NCBI RefSeq assembly: GCF_900188425.1
Contig: NZ_FZON01000026.1
Location: forward strand, 1 to 60,213
DNA length: 60,213 nt
DNA from: Antarctobacter heliothermus
GTDB lineage: Bacteria > Pseudomonadota > Alphaproteobacteria > Rhodobacterales > Rhodobacteraceae
Direction: 5' to 3'
Made by a program: the position numbers and the translations under genes. Of this stretch, positions 26,170 to 34,815 are shown piece by piece (position 1 is the stretch's first letter; every line of letters begins with the position of its first letter). The notes beneath the pieces are model-generated. The model ran no database searches, had not been told where the DNA came from, and was given only the letters and a program-made list of their open reading frames with translations.

Positions 26170-27494
26170 TGTCTTATGAACTGATCGCCGCGCTGATGTT
26201 TTCCTCGATGATGCTGATGCTGCTGACCGGCCAGCGCGTGTTTGGCGCTATCGGGTTTGTCGCCGTGATTGCCGCCTTTTTCCTCTGGGGAGATCGGGGC
26301 GGGTTTGACCTTGGCTTTGCCGCCGCGATCAAGCTGATGAAATGGTATCCGCTGCTGACGCTGCCAATGTTCATCTTCATGGGCTACATCCTGAGTGAAT
26401 CGCGGATTGCCGACGACTTGTACAAGATGTTCCATGTCTGGATGGGCGGGTTGTCCGGCGGTCTAGCGGTGGGCACCATCGGGTTGATGGTGCTGATATC
26501 CGCCATGAACGGCCTCTCCGTGGCGGGCATGGCCATCGGGGCCACCATCGCCCTGCCCGAACTGCTCAAACGCGGATACGACAAACGCATGGTGACGGGG
26601 GTCATTCAGGCCGGGTCATCGCTGGGAATCCTTGTGCCACCCTCTGTTGTGCTGGTGCTCTACGCGATGATCGCGCGGCAACCTGTGGGGCAGTTGTGGC
26701 TGGCCGGTGTGGTGCCGGGGCTGATGATGGCAGCAATGTTCGTGATTTACATCGTGATCCGCTGCCGCCTGAACCCCGCGCTTGGCCCCATCCTGCCGCC
26801 CGAGGAACGCGCCATGCCGATGGGCGAAAAGATTCGGCTGCTGGGGGCCGGTCTGCTGCCGCTGTTCATTTTCTTCACCATGATGGTGCCATTCGTGAAC
26901 GGCTGGACATCGCTGGTCGAAAGCTCTGCCATCGGGGCGATTGCCGCCTTTCTGGCCGCCGTGCTCAAGGGACGCATGACGCGCGAGGTGTTTGAGACAA
27001 GCGTGCGCAAGACGCTGGGCATCTCCTGCATGTTCATGTGGATCATCCTTGCCGCGCTGGCCTTTGGGGCGGTGTTCGACGGGCTGGGCGCGGTCAAGGC
27101 GATTGAGTCGCTGTTCACCGAAAAACTGGGCCTCAGCCCGTGGATGATCCTGATCCTGATGCAGCTCAGCTTTATCCTGATGGGCACCTTTCTGGACGAC
27201 ACCGCCATGCTGGTGATTGTCGCCCCGCTGTATGTGCCGCTGGTGGGTGAACTGGGCTTTGATCTGATCTGGTATGGCGTGCTTTATACGATCACCACGC
27301 AGATTGCCTACATGACGCCGCCGTTTGGCTATAACCTGTTCCTGATGCGCGCGATGGCCCCGCCGGAAATCACGCTGCGCGACATCTACGGGTCTATCCT
27401 GCCGTTTGTTCTGGTGATGATTGTCGCACTGGCCACCATCATGGCCTTCCCGGAACTGGCCCTTTGGCTGCCGGGATACGTCTACGGAAATTAA
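26169..27494 (+). CDS. TRAP transporter large membrane subunit (DctM type)
   Basis: The 441-residue protein has about 12 hydrophobic segments and DctM hallmarks such as GMAIGATIALPELLKRGYDK and the FLDDTAMLVIVAPLYVPL loop, where TRAP large subunits bind ions and substrate. The ATG shares one base with the preceding stop. Length is normal for the family. Confidence 0.9.
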   Translation: MSYELIAALMFSSMMLMLLTGQRVFGAIGFVAVIAAFFLWGDRGGFDLGFAAAIKLMKWYPLLTLPMFIFMGYILSESRIADDLYKMFHVWMGGLSGGLAVGTIGLMVLISAMNGLSVAGMAIGATIALPELLKRGYDKRMVTGVIQAGSSLGILVPPSVVLVLYAMIARQPVGQLWLAGVVPGLMMAAMFVIYIVIRCRLNPALGPILPPEERAMPMGEKIRLLGAGLLPLFIFFTMMVPFVNGWTSLVESSAIGAIAAFLAAVLKGRMTREVFETSVRKTLGISCMFMWIILAALAFGAVFDGLGAVKAIESLFTEKLGLSPWMILILMQLSFILMGTFLDDTAMLVIVAPLYVPLVGELGFDLIWYGVLYTITTQIAYMTPPFGYNLFLMRAMAPPEITLRDIYGSILPFVLVMIVALATIMAFPELALWLPGYVYGN

Positions 27495-27558
27495 CAACCC
27501 AAGAGATCCCGGCCAAGGGACGCAATTTGAGAAGAGCTTCAACAGAGAGGACACGACC

Positions 27559-28596
27559 ATGACCACAAGACGCAAGTTCCTGACCACCGCCGGGATCGGC
27601 GGCGCAGCCGCCCTGGCCAGCCCCACCGTCGTCAAGGCGCAATCGGCCATCAAATGGCGCTTTCAGACCTATGCAGGCGGCGCATTGGGTGAACATGTGA
27701 CCAAGCCGGTCATCGACTACATCAACGCCAATTCCAACGGCGAGCTTGAGGTCGAATTGTTCTACGCCGACCAGATCGTCCCCACCGGAGAGCTGTTTCA
27801 GGCGCTGCAACGCGGCACCATCGACGGCGTGCATTCCGACGACGATTCCATGGCCTCGCCCACGCCGCTGCGCCAGTTCGGCGGCTATTTCCCCTTTGCG
27901 ACCAAACACATCCTCGACGTGCCCGTGCTGTTCAACCAGTACGGCCTGAAAGAGATCTGGGAAGAGGAATACGCCAAGGTCGGCGTCAAATGGCTGTCGG
28001 CTGCGGGTCAAGACCCCTGCAACTTCAACACCAAAAAGGAAATCACCAGCGTCGCCGATCTCGACGGGCTAAAGCTGTATACCTTCCCCACGGCGGGCCG
28101 TTTCCTGTCGAAATTTGGCGTGGTGCCGGTGAACATTCCCTACGAGGACGCCGAAGTGGCGGTCCAGACCGGTGAGTTGGACGGCATGGCGTGGTCCGGC
28201 ATCACCGAGGATTACACCGTCGGCTGGGCGGATGTGACCGACTACTTCCTGACCAACAACATCTCCGGCGCATGGATCGGGTCGTGGTTCGTCAATGAGG
28301 AACGCTGGGCCGAACTGCCGGACCACCTCAAATCCGTGGTGATGGCCGCGACAGAGGCCGGTCACACCTACCGCAACCAGTGGTACTGGGGCGGCGAAGC
28401 AGCCCTGCGCGCCAATGGCGACAAGCTGGCGCTGCGGTCGGTACCCGCCGCTGAGTGGGCAGAGGTCGAGGCCGCCGCCAAGGAGTTCTGGGAAGAAGTG
28501 GCCGAAGAAGGCGAAGTCCACCAGAAGATCGTCAACATCTTCAAGGAATACAACTCCGTCATCAACCAGGCGGGCGCACCGTACAACTTCGAATAA
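27559..28596 (+). CDS. TRAP transporter substrate-binding protein (DctP type), Tat signal
   Basis: The 345-residue protein begins MTTRRKFLTTAGIGGAAALA, a twin-arginine signal, with the mature part starting near AQSAIKWRFQ. The body (VTKPVIDYINANSNGELEVEL, then a conserved TRAP Arg region) matches DctP-type binding proteins. AGAGAGG precedes the ATG at 27559. It follows the permease genes in Q-M-P order after 64 bases and is followed by a hairpin at 28620-28642. It decides the operon's substrate, which I cannot name from sequence. Confidence 0.87.
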   Translation: MTTRRKFLTTAGIGGAAALASPTVVKAQSAIKWRFQTYAGGALGEHVTKPVIDYINANSNGELEVELFYADQIVPTGELFQALQRGTIDGVHSDDDSMASPTPLRQFGGYFPFATKHILDVPVLFNQYGLKEIWEEEYAKVGVKWLSAAGQDPCNFNTKKEITSVADLDGLKLYTFPTAGRFLSKFGVVPVNIPYEDAEVAVQTGELDGMAWSGITEDYTVGWADVTDYFLTNNISGAWIGSWFVNEERWAELPDHLKSVVMAATEAGHTYRNQWYWGGEAALRANGDKLALRSVPAAEWAEVEAAAKEFWEEVAEEGEVHQKIVNIFKEYNSVINQAGAPYNFE

Positions 28597-28619
28597 GCGC
28601 TCCTACAACACGACCATAT

Positions 28620-28642
28620 GCACCCTCGCCTTGCGGGGGTGC
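28620..28642 (+). terminator. Intra-operon hairpin after the TRAP binding-protein gene
   Basis: A 10-bp stem GCACCCTCGC / GCGGGGGTGC (one G-T pair) with loop CTT lies 24 bases past the binding-protein stop. No T-run follows. It probably stabilises the upstream message or attenuates read-through into the ligase gene. Confidence 0.65.
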
Positions 28643-28667
28643 TTCACCATGAAGAGGGCATGACCAC

Positions 28668-30032
28668 ATGGCTGGAAATCTGACGTTCGACGGTCTGAAA
28701 GAGGCCGTGGCAAGCGGTACAATCGACACCGTTCTGGCCTGTTTCCCCGATATGCAGGGTCGGCTGATGGGAAAACGGTTCCATGCGGTGAACTTTGTCG
28801 AGACCAGTTTCAAGGAAACGCATTGCTGCAACTACCTGCTGGCCACGGATCTGGAAATGGCCACGCCTGAGGGCTATGCCGCCTCCAGCTGGGAAAAGGG
28901 CTATGGCGATTACATCATGGCGCCGGACCTGTCGACCATCCGCCTGCTACCGTGGCTGGAAGGCACCGCCATGGTGCTGTGCGACGTACTTGACCACCAA
29001 ACCCACGCGCCTGTGCCTCATTCGCCGCGCCAGATGCTAAAGACCCAGATCGCCCGGCTGAAAACCCTGGGCTATGACGCCATGATGGCGACCGAGTTGG
29101 AGTTCTTCCTGTTCGAACAGTCCTTTGACGACATCCGCAAAGGCGGGTTCCGCGATCTGACCCCGATCAGCGGTTACAACGAAGATTACGCCATCCTGCA
29201 GACCACCAAGGAAGAAGGCGTGATGCGCCCGATCCGCAACCATCTGTTCGCCGCTGGCCTGCCGATTGAAAATTCCAAGGGTGAGGCTGAGACGGGTCAA
29301 GAAGAGCTGAACATCCGCTACGCCGAGGCGCTCGACTGTGCCGACCACCACACCATCGCCAAAAACGCCGTCAAGGAGATCGCATGGCAACACGGGCGCG
29401 CGGCCAGCTTTTTGCCGAAGTGGCACCATGACAAGGTCGGCTCGTCCAGCCATGTTCACCAGTCGCTGTGGCAGGACGGCGCGCCGATGTTTTTCGACAA
29501 GGACGCCGATCTGGGCATGTCGCAGTTGATGAAACACTACATGGCGGGCGTGATCGCCTATGCGCCGGATTACACCTTTTTCCTGGCCCCCTACATCAAC
29601 AGCTACAAACGCTTTGCAAAAGGCACCTTTGCGCCCACAAAAACCGTCTGGTCGGTGGACAATCGCACCGCCGGGTTCCGACTGTGTGGCGAAGGGTCCA
29701 AGGGTGTGCGCGTCGAATGCCGCATCGGTGGCTCTGACCTAAACCCCTATCTGGCGCAGGCCGCCATGCTGGCCGCCGGGATCAAGGGGATCGAGGACAA
29801 GATGGACCTGTCCCCGCCCACACGGGGCGACATCTATGAAGACGCCAAGGCGCAGGACATCCCGCAAACCCTGCGCGCCGCCACCGAAACTCTGCGCGGA
29901 TCGGCCTTTCTGCGTGAGGCGTTCGGCGACGCGGTGATCGATCACTACACCCGTTGCGCCGAATGGGAGCAGGAAGAGTTTGACCGCGTCGTCACCGACT
30001 GGGAAATCGCGCGCGGCTTTGAACGGGCATGA
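28668..30032 (+). CDS. Glutamine-synthetase-family ligase (probable gamma-glutamyl-amine/amino-alcohol synthetase)
   Basis: The 454-residue protein has the GS catalytic fold: DMQGRLMGKRF at the N-terminus, ATELEFFLFE (metal Glu), SSSHVHQSLW (nucleotide/metal His), NRTAGFRLCGEGSKGVRVECR and a late ATETLRGS. It lacks the adenylylation-loop context of GlnA. Such GS-like enzymes (PuuA, IpuC, Streptomyces GlnA4) make gamma-glutamyl amides from amines. Next to aldehyde and alcohol dehydrogenases and an amidohydrolase, this one likely glutamylates an imported amine or amino alcohol. It overlaps the next gene by four bases. Confidence 0.85.
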   Translation: MAGNLTFDGLKEAVASGTIDTVLACFPDMQGRLMGKRFHAVNFVETSFKETHCCNYLLATDLEMATPEGYAASSWEKGYGDYIMAPDLSTIRLLPWLEGTAMVLCDVLDHQTHAPVPHSPRQMLKTQIARLKTLGYDAMMATELEFFLFEQSFDDIRKGGFRDLTPISGYNEDYAILQTTKEEGVMRPIRNHLFAAGLPIENSKGEAETGQEELNIRYAEALDCADHHTIAKNAVKEIAWQHGRAASFLPKWHHDKVGSSSHVHQSLWQDGAPMFFDKDADLGMSQLMKHYMAGVIAYAPDYTFFLAPYINSYKRFAKGTFAPTKTVWSVDNRTAGFRLCGEGSKGVRVECRIGGSDLNPYLAQAAMLAAGIKGIEDKMDLSPPTRGDIYEDAKAQDIPQTLRAATETLRGSAFLREAFGDAVIDHYTRCAEWEQEEFDRVVTDWEIARGFERA

Positions 30033-30409
30033 AGGCCCTGCGCGCCACACCCTGCTTGCCGGTGGCGGACAGCGATGCCGCGCGGGCGTTTCTGCGCGAT
30101 TGTCTGGGGTTTGACGTCGCGCACCGGGACGACCGCAGCGCCTATTGCCACCTCGACACCGCGACGTTGCGCCTGATCAACGCCCCTCCAGATGCCGATA
30201 TGGATGATCCGGCCCGTCAATTGGTCTTGTACATCGATGTCGATAACGTAGAGGCGTTCCACACGGCGCATCAGACCGCGCTGGAGGCCCTGCCACATGA
30301 TCATTTTCGCGCCCCGTTTGACCAACCCTACGGACAGCGCGAAATGCATGTCATCCATGGCCCGTTTCTGTTCATTCTGGGCCAACCCGTCCACAAGGAA
30401 GCTATATGA
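30029..30409 (+). CDS. VOC-family (glyoxalase/bleomycin-resistance-like) protein
   Basis: The 126-residue product has the beta-alpha-beta-beta-beta pattern of VOC proteins: LRATPCLPVADSDAARAFLRDCLGFDV, then AYCHLDTATLRLINAPPD and a C-terminal YGQREMHVIHGPFLFILGQP. It overlaps both neighbours by four bases, so it is made in step with the ligase and aldehyde dehydrogenase. It may handle or bind a pathway intermediate. Specific role unknown. Confidence 0.8.
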   Translation: MKALRATPCLPVADSDAARAFLRDCLGFDVAHRDDRSAYCHLDTATLRLINAPPDADMDDPARQLVLYIDVDNVEAFHTAHQTALEALPHDHFRAPFDQPYGQREMHVIHGPFLFILGQPVHKEAI

Positions 30410-31773
30410 TCCGCTGTATCTCTCCCATTGATGGCTCGGTCTATGCCGAGCGTGACACACTCACCTTTGACACCGCCCGCGACGCGGTGAACCGTGCCAA
30501 GGAAGCGCAGACCACATGGGCCGCCAGACCGCTGGCAGAGCGCATTGCGCTGGTTCAGGCCGGCGTCGCAAAAATCGGCGAGATGAACGATGAGATCGTG
30601 CCAGAGCTGGCCCACCAGATGGGCCGCCCCGTCCGCTACGGCGGCGAATTTGGCGGTTTCAACGAACGCGCGACCTATATGGCCGACATCGCCCAAGAGG
30701 CGCTGGCCGATATCGAGATCGAAAACAGCGATGCCTTTCGCCGCGTGATCAAACGTGTGCCACATGGCGTTGTTCTGGTCGTGGCGCCGTGGAACTACCC
30801 CTACATGACCGCCATCAACACGGTCGCGCCTGCGCTGATCGCGGGCAACGCGGTGATGCTGAAACATGCCAGCCAGACCTTGCTGGTGGGCGAACGTCTG
30901 GCGGCAGCATTTCACGCAGCGGGCATTCCTCAGGATGTGTTTCAGAACGTGTTTCTGGACCACCAGACCACCACTGACCTGATCGCCGCGAAATCCTTTG
31001 GCTTTGTGAACTTCACCGGCTCTGTCGGCGGCGGCAAGGCGATGGAGCGCGCCGCTGCCGGGACGTTCACCGGCATCGGGCTGGAACTGGGCGGCAAAGA
31101 CCCCGGTTATGTCTGCGACGACGCCGATCTGGACGCTGCCGTCGACACGCTGATCGACGGCGCGATGTTCAACTCCGGCCAATGCTGCTGCGGCATCGAA
31201 CGGATTTACGTCGCCGAACAACACTTTGACGCCTTTTTGGCAAAGGCCGTTGCCATCGTGCGCGGCTATAAGCTGGGCAATCCGCTGGACGCCGAGACGA
31301 CAATCGGTCCGATGGCGCACAAACGCTTTGCCGATGAGGTCCGCGCCCAGACGGCAGAGGCGATCGCCGCCGGAGCCACCGCCCATATCGACACCTTTTC
31401 CGAGGATGATGGCGGCGCCTACTTGACGCCGCAGATCTTGACCAATGTCACCCACGACATGCGCGTGATGCGCGAAGAAAGCTTTGGCCCCGTGGTTGGC
31501 ATCATGCCGGTCAAGGACGACGCCGAGGCGATCCGTCTGATGAACGACAGCGACTTTGGCCTGACGGCTGCTGTCTGGACCCGCGATGCCGCGCGGGCCG
31601 AAGTGATTGCCGACCAAATCGAAACCGGAACGGTATTCATGAACCGCGCCGACTACCTTGATCCCGGTCTGTGCTGGACCGGGTGCAAGGACACGGGCCG
31701 CGGTGGTGGCCTGTCGATCATCGGCTATCACAACCTGACCCGCCCAAAATCCTACCATCTGAAGAAGGCCTGA
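30406..31773 (+). CDS. NAD(P)-dependent aldehyde dehydrogenase
   Basis: The 455-residue enzyme has ALDH motifs: PWNYPYMTAINTVAPALIAGN (cofactor region), FTGSVGGG, general-base Glu in LELGGKDPG and catalytic Cys in MFNSGQCCCGIER. Length is slightly short of the usual 480-500 but complete. It overlaps the VOC gene by four bases. In the operon it would oxidise the aldehyde produced by the iron alcohol dehydrogenase downstream. Confidence 0.9.
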   Translation: MIRCISPIDGSVYAERDTLTFDTARDAVNRAKEAQTTWAARPLAERIALVQAGVAKIGEMNDEIVPELAHQMGRPVRYGGEFGGFNERATYMADIAQEALADIEIENSDAFRRVIKRVPHGVVLVVAPWNYPYMTAINTVAPALIAGNAVMLKHASQTLLVGERLAAAFHAAGIPQDVFQNVFLDHQTTTDLIAAKSFGFVNFTGSVGGGKAMERAAAGTFTGIGLELGGKDPGYVCDDADLDAAVDTLIDGAMFNSGQCCCGIERIYVAEQHFDAFLAKAVAIVRGYKLGNPLDAETTIGPMAHKRFADEVRAQTAEAIAAGATAHIDTFSEDDGGAYLTPQILTNVTHDMRVMREESFGPVVGIMPVKDDAEAIRLMNDSDFGLTAAVWTRDAARAEVIADQIETGTVFMNRADYLDPGLCWTGCKDTGRGGGLSIIGYHNLTRPKSYHLKKA

Positions 31774-31777
31774 GCCT

Positions 31778-32923
31778 ATGTCTCTTACCGCAAACTGGTC
31801 TTACCCCACCGCCATCCGTTTCGGTGCGGGCCGTATCTCTGAAATCGCCGTGGCCTGCACCGCCGCCGGGATCACCAAACCCCTGCTGGTGACGGACCGT
31901 GGCCTGAAGGACATGGCGATCACCACCAAGACGCTGGACCTGCTGGAGGCCGCCGGTCTGGGCCGCGCGATCTTTGCCGACGTTGACCCCAACCCCAATG
32001 AAAAGAACGCCGAAGCCGGTGTGCGCGCCTTCAAGGAAGGCGGGCATGATGGTGTGGTCGCCTTTGGCGGCGGCTCTGGCCTCGATCTGGGCAAACTGGT
32101 GGCCTTTCTGGCGGGTCAGACCCGTCCCCTGTGGGATTTCGAGGACATCGGCGACTGGTGGACCCGCGCCGACGCCGACGCCATTGCGCCCATCGTGGCC
32201 GTGCCGACCACGGCAGGCACCGGGTCAGAAGTGGGCCGCGCGTCGGTCATCACCAATTCGGAAACCGAGCAGAAGAAGATCATCTTTCACCCCAAGTTCC
32301 TGCCCTCGGTGGTGATCTGCGACCCGGAACTGACCGTGGGGATGCCGAAATTCATCACCGCAGGCACCGGGCTGGATGCCTTTGCCCACTGTGTCGAGGC
32401 GTTCTGTTCACCGCACTACCACCCGATGTCACAGGGCATCGCGCTGGAAGGCATGCGGCTGGTCAAGGACTACCTGCCCCGCGCCTACGCGGATGGCACG
32501 GACCTTGAGGCACGCGCACAGATGATGTCGGCCGCCGCCATGGGGGCCACCGCCTTTCAAAAAGGTCTTGGCGCGATCCATGCCTTGTCGCACCCCATCG
32601 GCGCGATCTATCACACCCACCACGGCACCACGAACGCGGTCTGCATGCCTGCGGTCTTGCAGTTCAACAAACCGGCGATCACGGATGTTTTGGTACAGGC
32701 GGCCAACTACTTGGGCATCGACGGTGGATTTGACGGGTTCTGCGGGTTTGTCGACGATCTGAACGACAGCATGGGTATTCCCAAGTCGCTGGCCGGATTG
32801 GGGATCGAAAACCCCGATATCGACCGCATTGTTGCCGGGGCGCTGTCGGACCCCAGCACCGGCGGCAACCCAGTCGAAATGACCGCCGCAAACACGCGCG
32901 ATCTGCTGCTGCGGATCGTCTGA
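31778..32923 (+). CDS. Iron-containing alcohol dehydrogenase
   Basis: The 381-residue group III dehydrogenase begins NWSYPTAIRFGAGRI, has GGGSGLDLGK (NAD-binding), VPTTAGTGSEV and the metal-binding GTGLDAFAHCVEAFCS and ALSHPIGAIYHTHHG histidines. It starts five bases past the aldehyde dehydrogenase stop and ends the operon. It should convert a primary alcohol to its aldehyde. Its pairing with a GS-like ligase suggests the alcohol end of a gamma-glutamylated amino alcohol. Confidence 0.9.
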   Translation: MSLTANWSYPTAIRFGAGRISEIAVACTAAGITKPLLVTDRGLKDMAITTKTLDLLEAAGLGRAIFADVDPNPNEKNAEAGVRAFKEGGHDGVVAFGGGSGLDLGKLVAFLAGQTRPLWDFEDIGDWWTRADADAIAPIVAVPTTAGTGSEVGRASVITNSETEQKKIIFHPKFLPSVVICDPELTVGMPKFITAGTGLDAFAHCVEAFCSPHYHPMSQGIALEGMRLVKDYLPRAYADGTDLEARAQMMSAAAMGATAFQKGLGAIHALSHPIGAIYHTHHGTTNAVCMPAVLQFNKPAITDVLVQAANYLGIDGGFDGFCGFVDDLNDSMGIPKSLAGLGIENPDIDRIVAGALSDPSTGGNPVEMTAANTRDLLLRIV

Positions 32924-33113
32924 TACGGGACGGCCCCCGCGCCGTTTGACAGACCTCTGTCCCCCCGGCGCGGGGGGACAGCCTGCTCTGGCAGGGCCAA
33001 GTGATGCGGTAGGGACACGCGGTGCCGTATCGGCCGGCCCCCCGTATTGCGCAGGTGCAGCATTCTCCGTAGATCCGTTAGCGCTAACTAAAGTACCGCA
33101 ATCGGAGCACCCC

Positions 33114-33401
33114 ATGAGCACCCCGCAACTCGACAACGCCCAGATCGCCCAGGCCGCCTTTTTCCTCTGGCTGGAAGAAGGCCGCCCCGAAGGTCAGGAC
33201 CGCGACCATTGGTTTCGCGCGACCGAGGCGCTGACCGCCTCGGCCACGGTCGCCGCCAAACCTGCGCGCAAGCCGCGCGCCAAGGCCGCCGCCAAACCCA
33301 CCCGCGCCGCGACCGCGGCAAAACCCAAGGCAGCCACCAAGACAATGGCGGCCGCGAAACCCGCAGCCGCCCGCAAACCTCGTAAAAAAGCCGAAGTTTG
33401 A
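33114..33401 (+). CDS. Small DUF2934 protein with Lys/Ala-rich histone-like tail
   Basis: This 95-residue protein has a DUF2934 segment at about 8-42 (IAQAAFFLWLEEGRPEGQ, then DHWFRATEAL) and a C-terminal half made almost only of Ala, Lys, Pro, Arg and Thr in repeats like AAKPxRKPRAK, as in histone H1-like bacterial proteins. CGGAG precedes the ATG at 33114. It stands alone between the operon ending at 32923 and a convergent gene. DNA or RNA binding is inferred from the basic tail. Confidence 0.8.
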   Translation: MSTPQLDNAQIAQAAFFLWLEEGRPEGQDRDHWFRATEALTASATVAAKPARKPRAKAAAKPTRAATAAKPKAATKTMAAAKPAAARKPRKKAEV

Positions 33402-33467
33402 TCCGTCACAGAATCCAACTAAGGCTGGTGGGCGGCGCCATAGTCATCGGCCCGCCCGCCATTCCAA

Positions 33468-34634
33468 TCAGGACGCGACCGGCATGCGCCGCTCGACAAT
33501 CTCTGCCCACCAGGAACAGCCCGCCGGAATCGCCTCGTCGTTGAAATTGTACTCGGGGTGATGCACCATGGCAGTGTCGCCATTGCCGACCAGGATATAA
33601 GCCCCCGGCCGCTCTTCGAGCATAAAGGCGAAGTCTTCACCGCCCATGACCAGCGGGGCCTCATCGACATCGCCCGACACCGCGCGCGCCACGTCACGGG
33701 CAAACTCTGTCTGCTCGGGATGGTTGACCATGACCGGATACCCTCGGTGATAGGTGACATCCGCAGTGCCGCCAAAGGTCGTCGCCACACCAGCCGACAT
33801 CTCCTTGATCCGCTTTTCCGCAAGATCGCGCATTTCGGTCGACTGGGTGCGCACGGTGCCCTTTAGATGCACCCGTTGCGGGATCACGTTGAACGCCTTG
33901 GACGAGGTTTCAAAGCTGGTGACAGAGACCACCACCTGATCCACAGGGTCCGCATTGCGCGAGGCGATGGTTTGCAGCGCCAATACCAGAGTGGAGGCCA
34001 TGACAGTGGTATCCACAGTCTCATGTGGCTTGGCCGCATGGCCGCCCAACCCCTCGAGGGCGATCTCGAACTGGTCAGTTGCGGCAAAGAACGCGCCTTC
34101 GCGGATGGCAAAGCTGCCCACCGGCTTGCCCGGCCAGTTGTGCATTCCGTACACTTCCTGAATGGCCCAACGATCCATCATGCCGTCGTCGCACATTTCC
34201 TTGCCGCCACCGCCGCCTTCTTCGGCGGGCTGAAAGATCACCACGACGGTGCCGTCGAAATTCCGCGTCTCAGACAGATATTTGGTCGCGCCCAACAACA
34301 TGGCCGTATGGCCGTCATGGCCGCAGGCGTGCATCGCCCCATCGGTCTTGGAGGCATAGTCCAGCCCGGTCTGCTCATGGATCGGCAGCGCGTCCATGTC
34401 AGCGCGCAGGCCGATCACCCGGCCAGATCCGTTCTGTCGCCCCTTGATCACACCCACGACGCCGGTTCGGCCAATGCCGGTCACGACCTCGTCACATCCA
34501 AAATCCTTGAGTTTTTCCGCCACCAACGCAGAGGTGCGATGCGTCTCAAACAGGATTTCCGGGTTCTCGTGCAGGTCGCGCCGCCAAGCGGTGATTTCAT
34601 CCTGCAATTCGGCAAAGCGGTTCTTGACGGGCAT
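33468..34634 (-). CDS. M20-family amidohydrolase (hippurate hydrolase/HipO-like)
   Basis: The 388-residue metallohydrolase has DMDALPIHEQTG, HACGHDGHTAMLLGA (metal His), FQPAEEGGGGGKEM (Glu pair) and a late MGGEDFAFMLEERPG. These mark the M20D group, which removes acyl groups from N-acyl amino acids such as hippurate, indole-acetyl or N-acetyl amino acids. AAAGGAA precedes the ATG. It is the last gene of the minus-strand series that includes an FAD oxidase and argE. Confidence 0.88.
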   Translation of the reverse strand: MPVKNRFAELQDEITAWRRDLHENPEILFETHRTSALVAEKLKDFGCDEVVTGIGRTGVVGVIKGRQNGSGRVIGLRADMDALPIHEQTGLDYASKTDGAMHACGHDGHTAMLLGATKYLSETRNFDGTVVVIFQPAEEGGGGGKEMCDDGMMDRWAIQEVYGMHNWPGKPVGSFAIREGAFFAATDQFEIALEGLGGHAAKPHETVDTTVMASTLVLALQTIASRNADPVDQVVVSVTSFETSSKAFNVIPQRVHLKGTVRTQSTEMRDLAEKRIKEMSAGVATTFGGTADVTYHRGYPVMVNHPEQTEFARDVARAVSGDVDEAPLVMGGEDFAFMLEERPGAYILVGNGDTAMVHHPEYNFNDEAIPAGCSWWAEIVERRMPVAS

Positions 34635-34815
34635 GGAGTTTCCTTTCCGGTTTCAGGTCTGGGCCGTGTCCCGCGCCCCCGGTTCGGTTGGCGCGTCACA
34701 TGCAGACCGTGTCAGTCAATCAGGTGCAACGCGGCAAAAGCCGCCCCAAAGGTAAGTTGCCTTTTATCAGAGAATACGCGTCGCATCGGCGGGTTCAAGA
34801 CGACCGAGGCGGATT

